Origin: Paracoccaceae bacterium
GTDB taxonomy: Bacteria > Pseudomonadota > Alphaproteobacteria > Rhodobacterales > Rhodobacteraceae
Direction: 5' to 3'
Length of the DNA stretch: 5,642 nucleotides
Assembly (NCBI GenBank): GCA_016765235.1
Contig: JAESQH010000083.1
Coordinates: 1,718-7,359 of the forward strand
The translations under genes and the position numbers were made by a program. Below are positions 5,009 through 5,642 of this stretch, one piece after another. Numbering within the stretch: position 1 is the first letter of the stretch; the number at the start of each line of letters is the position of its first letter. The notes below the pieces were generated by a model, which was given only the letters and a program-made list of their open reading frames with translations, ran no database searches and was not told where the DNA came from.

Positions 5009-5642
5009 TTACTCTTCGTCGAGGCTCTTGATCGCTGTTTCCAATTCGTCTTTGGAAACGGATTTGTCAGAAACTTCAGCCAACTCGATAATGAAGTCCA
5101 CAACTTTGTCTTCATAGATCGGTGCGCGCATCTGTTGTTGCGCCTGCTCGTTCTTCTGCATGAACTCAAAGAACTCGCGTTCTTGGCCCGGATACTGGCT
5201 GGCCTGCTGGAACATCGCCTGCTGAATTTCCTGTTCGGTCACTGCAACATTGTTCTGGTTACCAACCTCGGCCAACAAAAGACCAAGGCGCACACGGCGT
5301 TCAGCCAATGTTTTATGCTCGTCCGTTGTTTCGACTTCTGGATGATCGTGGCCCTCAACATCAGGGTTGTCATCGTGCCAAAGTTGGTGCGCGATCTGGT
5401 CGGCTTCAACTTTCACCAAGGATGGTGGCAGATCGAACTTAACTTGCTCGTCCAGCTCGTCCATCAATTTACGTTTCATAATCGCGCGCGATGCACCGGC
5501 ATATTCGCCTTCAAGACGCTCGGTGATCTGCTTAGTCAGATCTTCAAGGCTTTCAGCGCCATATTTCGTCGCCAGTTCTTCATCAATCGGCGCAGATTTC
5601 GGCTCGCGAACTTCCTTAACAGTGCAAGCAAACACAGCGTCT
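5009..5642 (-). CDS. tig: Trigger factor, C-terminal half (5' part outside the window)
   Basis: Trigger factor is the ribosome-bound chaperone that shields nascent chains. Only the last 210 residues are present, running off the window's right edge; the open frame continues to the edge through a GTG codon that is internal Val, not a start. The first residues (DAVFACTVKEVREPK) are the end of the PPIase/FKBP domain, and the rest is the helical C-terminal domain that forms the substrate cradle. Recognisable stretches are DELDEQVKFDLPPSLVKVEA, RRVRLGLLLAEVG, and FFEFMQKN followed by MRAPIYEDKVVDFI. The His/Asp/Glu-rich linker WHDDNPDVEGHDHPEVE is typical of alphaproteobacterial forms as I recall them. 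The ribosome-binding N-domain and most of the PPIase domain are not visible. The order tig-clpP-clpX is the common bacterial arrangement and supports the call. A strong terminator follows. Confidence 0.95.
   Translation of the reverse strand, partial: DAVFACTVKEVREPKSAPIDEELATKYGAESLEDLTKQITERLEGEYAGASRAIMKRKLMDELDEQVKFDLPPSLVKVEADQIAHQLWHDDNPDVEGHDHPEVETTDEHKTLAERRVRLGLLLAEVGNQNNVAVTEQEIQQAMFQQASQYPGQEREFFEFMQKNEQAQQQMRAPIYEDKVVDFIIELAEVSDKSVSKDELETAIKSLDEE

Noticed and set aside
1..5642. A mobile element, defence system, toxin-antitoxin pair or CRISPR array
   Set aside because: No transposase, integrase, repeat array, tRNA gene or attachment-site duplication was seen; every gene belongs to a core alphaproteobacterial family and the composition looks even throughout.

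Overview
The window is an ordinary chromosomal segment of an alphaproteobacterium, most likely a Rhodobacterales/Roseobacter-type organism with base composition near 50% GC by eye. The assignment rests on three things: a bacterial homologue of the mitochondrial complex I subunit NDUFA12, the alphaproteobacterial style of ClpX, ClpP and trigger factor, and a combination of neighbours (accC-aat facing a DUF2155-mlaD-NDUFA12 cluster) that I recall from that order. The genus cannot be fixed from this window.

Layout: the left end (1-1531) reads rightward and carries the 3' two thirds of accC (biotin carboxylase of acetyl-CoA carboxylase), overlapped by 8 nt by aat (leucyl/phenylalanyl-tRNA-protein transferase, TTG start). 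Everything else reads leftward. From right to left these are the 3' half of tig (trigger factor) with a strong intrinsic terminator, clpP, clpX, a small NDUFA12-family gene, mlaD and a DUF2155 gene encoding a predicted exported protein. The 3' ends of aat and the DUF2155 gene overlap tail to tail by 37 bp, so the two convergent units have no intergenic space between them.

Function: tig, clpP and clpX form the classic protein-quality cluster, with a ribosome-bound chaperone, a proteolytic chamber and its AAA+ unfoldase. Downstream of clpX, after 64 bp with a GNRA-capped hairpin but no clear terminator, follow an accessory respiratory complex I subunit, a periplasmic lipid-transport substrate-binding protein (MlaD) and an exported protein of unknown function. 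NDUFA12, mlaD and DUF2155 are so tightly packed (11-nt gap, then 8-nt overlap) that they are almost certainly co-transcribed. Whether clpX reads into them is open.

No stretch over 300 bp lacks a gene. The largest gaps are 154 bp (tig-clpP), 113 bp (clpP-clpX) and 64 bp (clpX-NDUFA12). I see no mobile elements, RNA genes, CRISPR arrays or signs of horizontal transfer, and no new defence or metabolic system. The points worth a second look are modest: gene overlaps, intergenic hairpins, and the pairing of an uncharacterised exported protein with MlaD.
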